Source: Planctomycetota bacterium (GTDB lineage: Bacteria; Planctomycetota; Phycisphaerae; Sedimentisphaerales; Anaerobacaceae). From it: a stretch of 5,569 nt of DNA. The stretch spans positions 1-5,569 of the forward strand of contig JAFNGF010000224.1 of the NCBI GenBank assembly GCA_017885385.1, given 5' to 3'. A program made the position numbers and the translations under genes. The notes beneath the pieces are model-generated. The model saw only the letters and a list, made by a program, of their open reading frames with translations, ran no database searches and was not told the DNA's origin. This document shows positions 4,682-5,569 of this stretch, one piece after another (positions within the stretch are counted from its first letter, which is position 1; each line of letters begins with the position of its first letter).

Positions 4682-5569
4682 AGCTTGCTGAGCTATCGGT
4701 AAACAGGCCCGTCACGACCCTGATGATATTTGTGGCAGCTATAGTTTTGGGGGTGACGTCTTTGCCCAAGCTGGGATTGGATTTGATGCCCGAATTAGAG
4801 ATACCGGCTGTCTCGGTTATTACAGCCTACGAGGGGGCGGGACCCGAAGAGATAGAGACGCTGATTACCGAGCCGATGGAGGATACTCTCAGCACCATTT
4901 CCGGCGTCGATGAGGTGATCTCGGTTTCAAAGGAGGGATTGTCGTCGGTAACGTTGAAATTCAACTGGGGCGAGAAAATAGATGAGAGCGTCAACGATGT
5001 CCGCGAAAAGATCGATCTAATCAGGGACCGGCTGCCTGAGGAGGCGGAGAATCCGATTATTTTCAAGTTTGACCTTTCGATGATGCCGATCGTAATTATC
5101 GCCATTACCGCTGAAGACAGCTATCCCAATCTGGAGGATATAGTTGATGATGAAATAGTCGACCCTATCAAGCGCGTCAAAGGCGTTGCCTCGGCTACGG
5201 CGGGCGGCGGCCTGGAGCGACAGATTCGGATTGATGTAGACCATGAAAAACTTGCAGCCTTGGACTTGTCGGTTACACAGCTAAGCGCGGCTCTTGCAGC
5301 ACAGAACCTCAGTATTCCGGGCGGCAATATAAAAACCGGCTACAAGGACTATTTGTTGCGCACGCCTGAGGAGTTCTCAAATCCGCAGGAGGTCGGCGAG
5401 GTTGTTATTGCCCGCCGTAACGGCATAGCGATAAAGCTGAAAGACGTTGCCGATGTGAGGGACTTTTTCAAGGAACGTACTTATGACGTGCGCATGAATC
5501 GCAAAAAGGCACTGGCTGTATTTATCCAAAAGCAGAGCGGCGAAAATACGGTGGAAGTGGCCCGGGCGG
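4678..5569 (+). CDS. RND-family efflux transporter, inner-membrane pump (N-terminal part, cut by right edge)
   Basis: The first 297 residues of an AcrB-type (ACR_tran) proton-driven exporter are present; full members are usually just over 1000 residues. The N-terminus KLAELSVNRPVTTLMIF starts the short cytoplasmic helix and TM1 (about residues 11-30). After that come the usual start of the periplasmic porter domain, LMPELEIPAVSVITAYEGAGPEEIE in pieces around 36-60, then PMEDTLSTISGVDEV (66-80), NDVREKIDLIRDRLP (106-120) and the segment around MMPIVIIAI (135-143). GNIKTGYKDYLLRT (217-229) and GIAIKLKDVADV (249-260) are further family signatures. The proton-relay residues of TM4 and TM10 lie outside the window, so function cannot be confirmed from catalytic residues. 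AGAGG (4666-4670) precedes the ATG by 7 nt, and the ATG overlaps the adaptor stop by 4 nt, implying translational coupling. The sequence suggests the drug/amphiphile (HAE-like) branch, but the substrate is not readable. Confidence 0.95.
   Translation, partial: MKLAELSVNRPVTTLMIFVAAIVLGVTSLPKLGLDLMPELEIPAVSVITAYEGAGPEEIETLITEPMEDTLSTISGVDEVISVSKEGLSSVTLKFNWGEKIDESVNDVREKIDLIRDRLPEEAENPIIFKFDLSMMPIVIIAITAEDSYPNLEDIVDDEIVDPIKRVKGVASATAGGGLERQIRIDVDHEKLAALDLSVTQLSAALAAQNLSIPGGNIKTGYKDYLLRTPEEFSNPQEVGEVVIARRNGIAIKLKDVADVRDFFKERTYDVRMNRKKALAVFIQKQSGENTVEVARA

Overview
The window looks like chromosomal DNA of a Gram-negative (diderm) bacterium of moderate GC content. It holds two divergently transcribed units that share an intergenic region at about 773-1341. 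The outer-membrane lipoprotein and RND pump components require two membranes. The GACAGAG-type repeat at 2011-2038 and an insertion in the adaptor's lipoyl domain recall Planctomycetota (Phycisphaerae-like) or similar environmental lineages. That placement is a tentative impression, not a demonstrated assignment.

Left unit, minus strand. Positions 1-772 encode the N-terminal 257 residues of ThiC, the radical-SAM enzyme that makes the pyrimidine half of thiamine; the gene runs off the left edge. Its leader is unusually complete to the eye. It has a near-consensus sigma70-type promoter (TTGACC, 16 nt, TATAAT at 1047-1020) and a TPP riboswitch aptamer (1010-862) with all the conserved boxes. An intrinsic-terminator-like hairpin with a U-rich tract (825-794) and a Shine-Dalgarno sequence (787-782) follow. 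The aptamer carries an extra 35-nt hairpin in the loop of the pyrophosphate-sensing arm. Its conserved GUAGGA segment is complementary to the top of the terminator, which suggests a simple antitermination switch.

Right unit, plus strand. Positions 1342 to the right edge hold a tightly packed operon: a TetR-family repressor with a CecR-like C-terminal region, an outer-membrane factor lipoprotein of the TolC/OprM type, a periplasmic adaptor (membrane fusion protein) and the first 297 residues of an RND inner-membrane transporter. Together these encode all three parts of an envelope-spanning efflux pump plus its likely regulator. The gaps are 5 nt, 53 nt and a 4-nt ATGA overlap, so co-transcription is likely. 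The substrate cannot be read from the sequence.

Three head-to-tail 13-bp repeats (1292-1330) lie over the putative operon promoter and just upstream of the preferred TetR start at 1342. They are the best candidate for the TetR operator. No wholly new system is evident. The most interesting points are the loop insertion in the TPP riboswitch, the three-copy operator-like array and the repeat-derived tail of the TetR protein.
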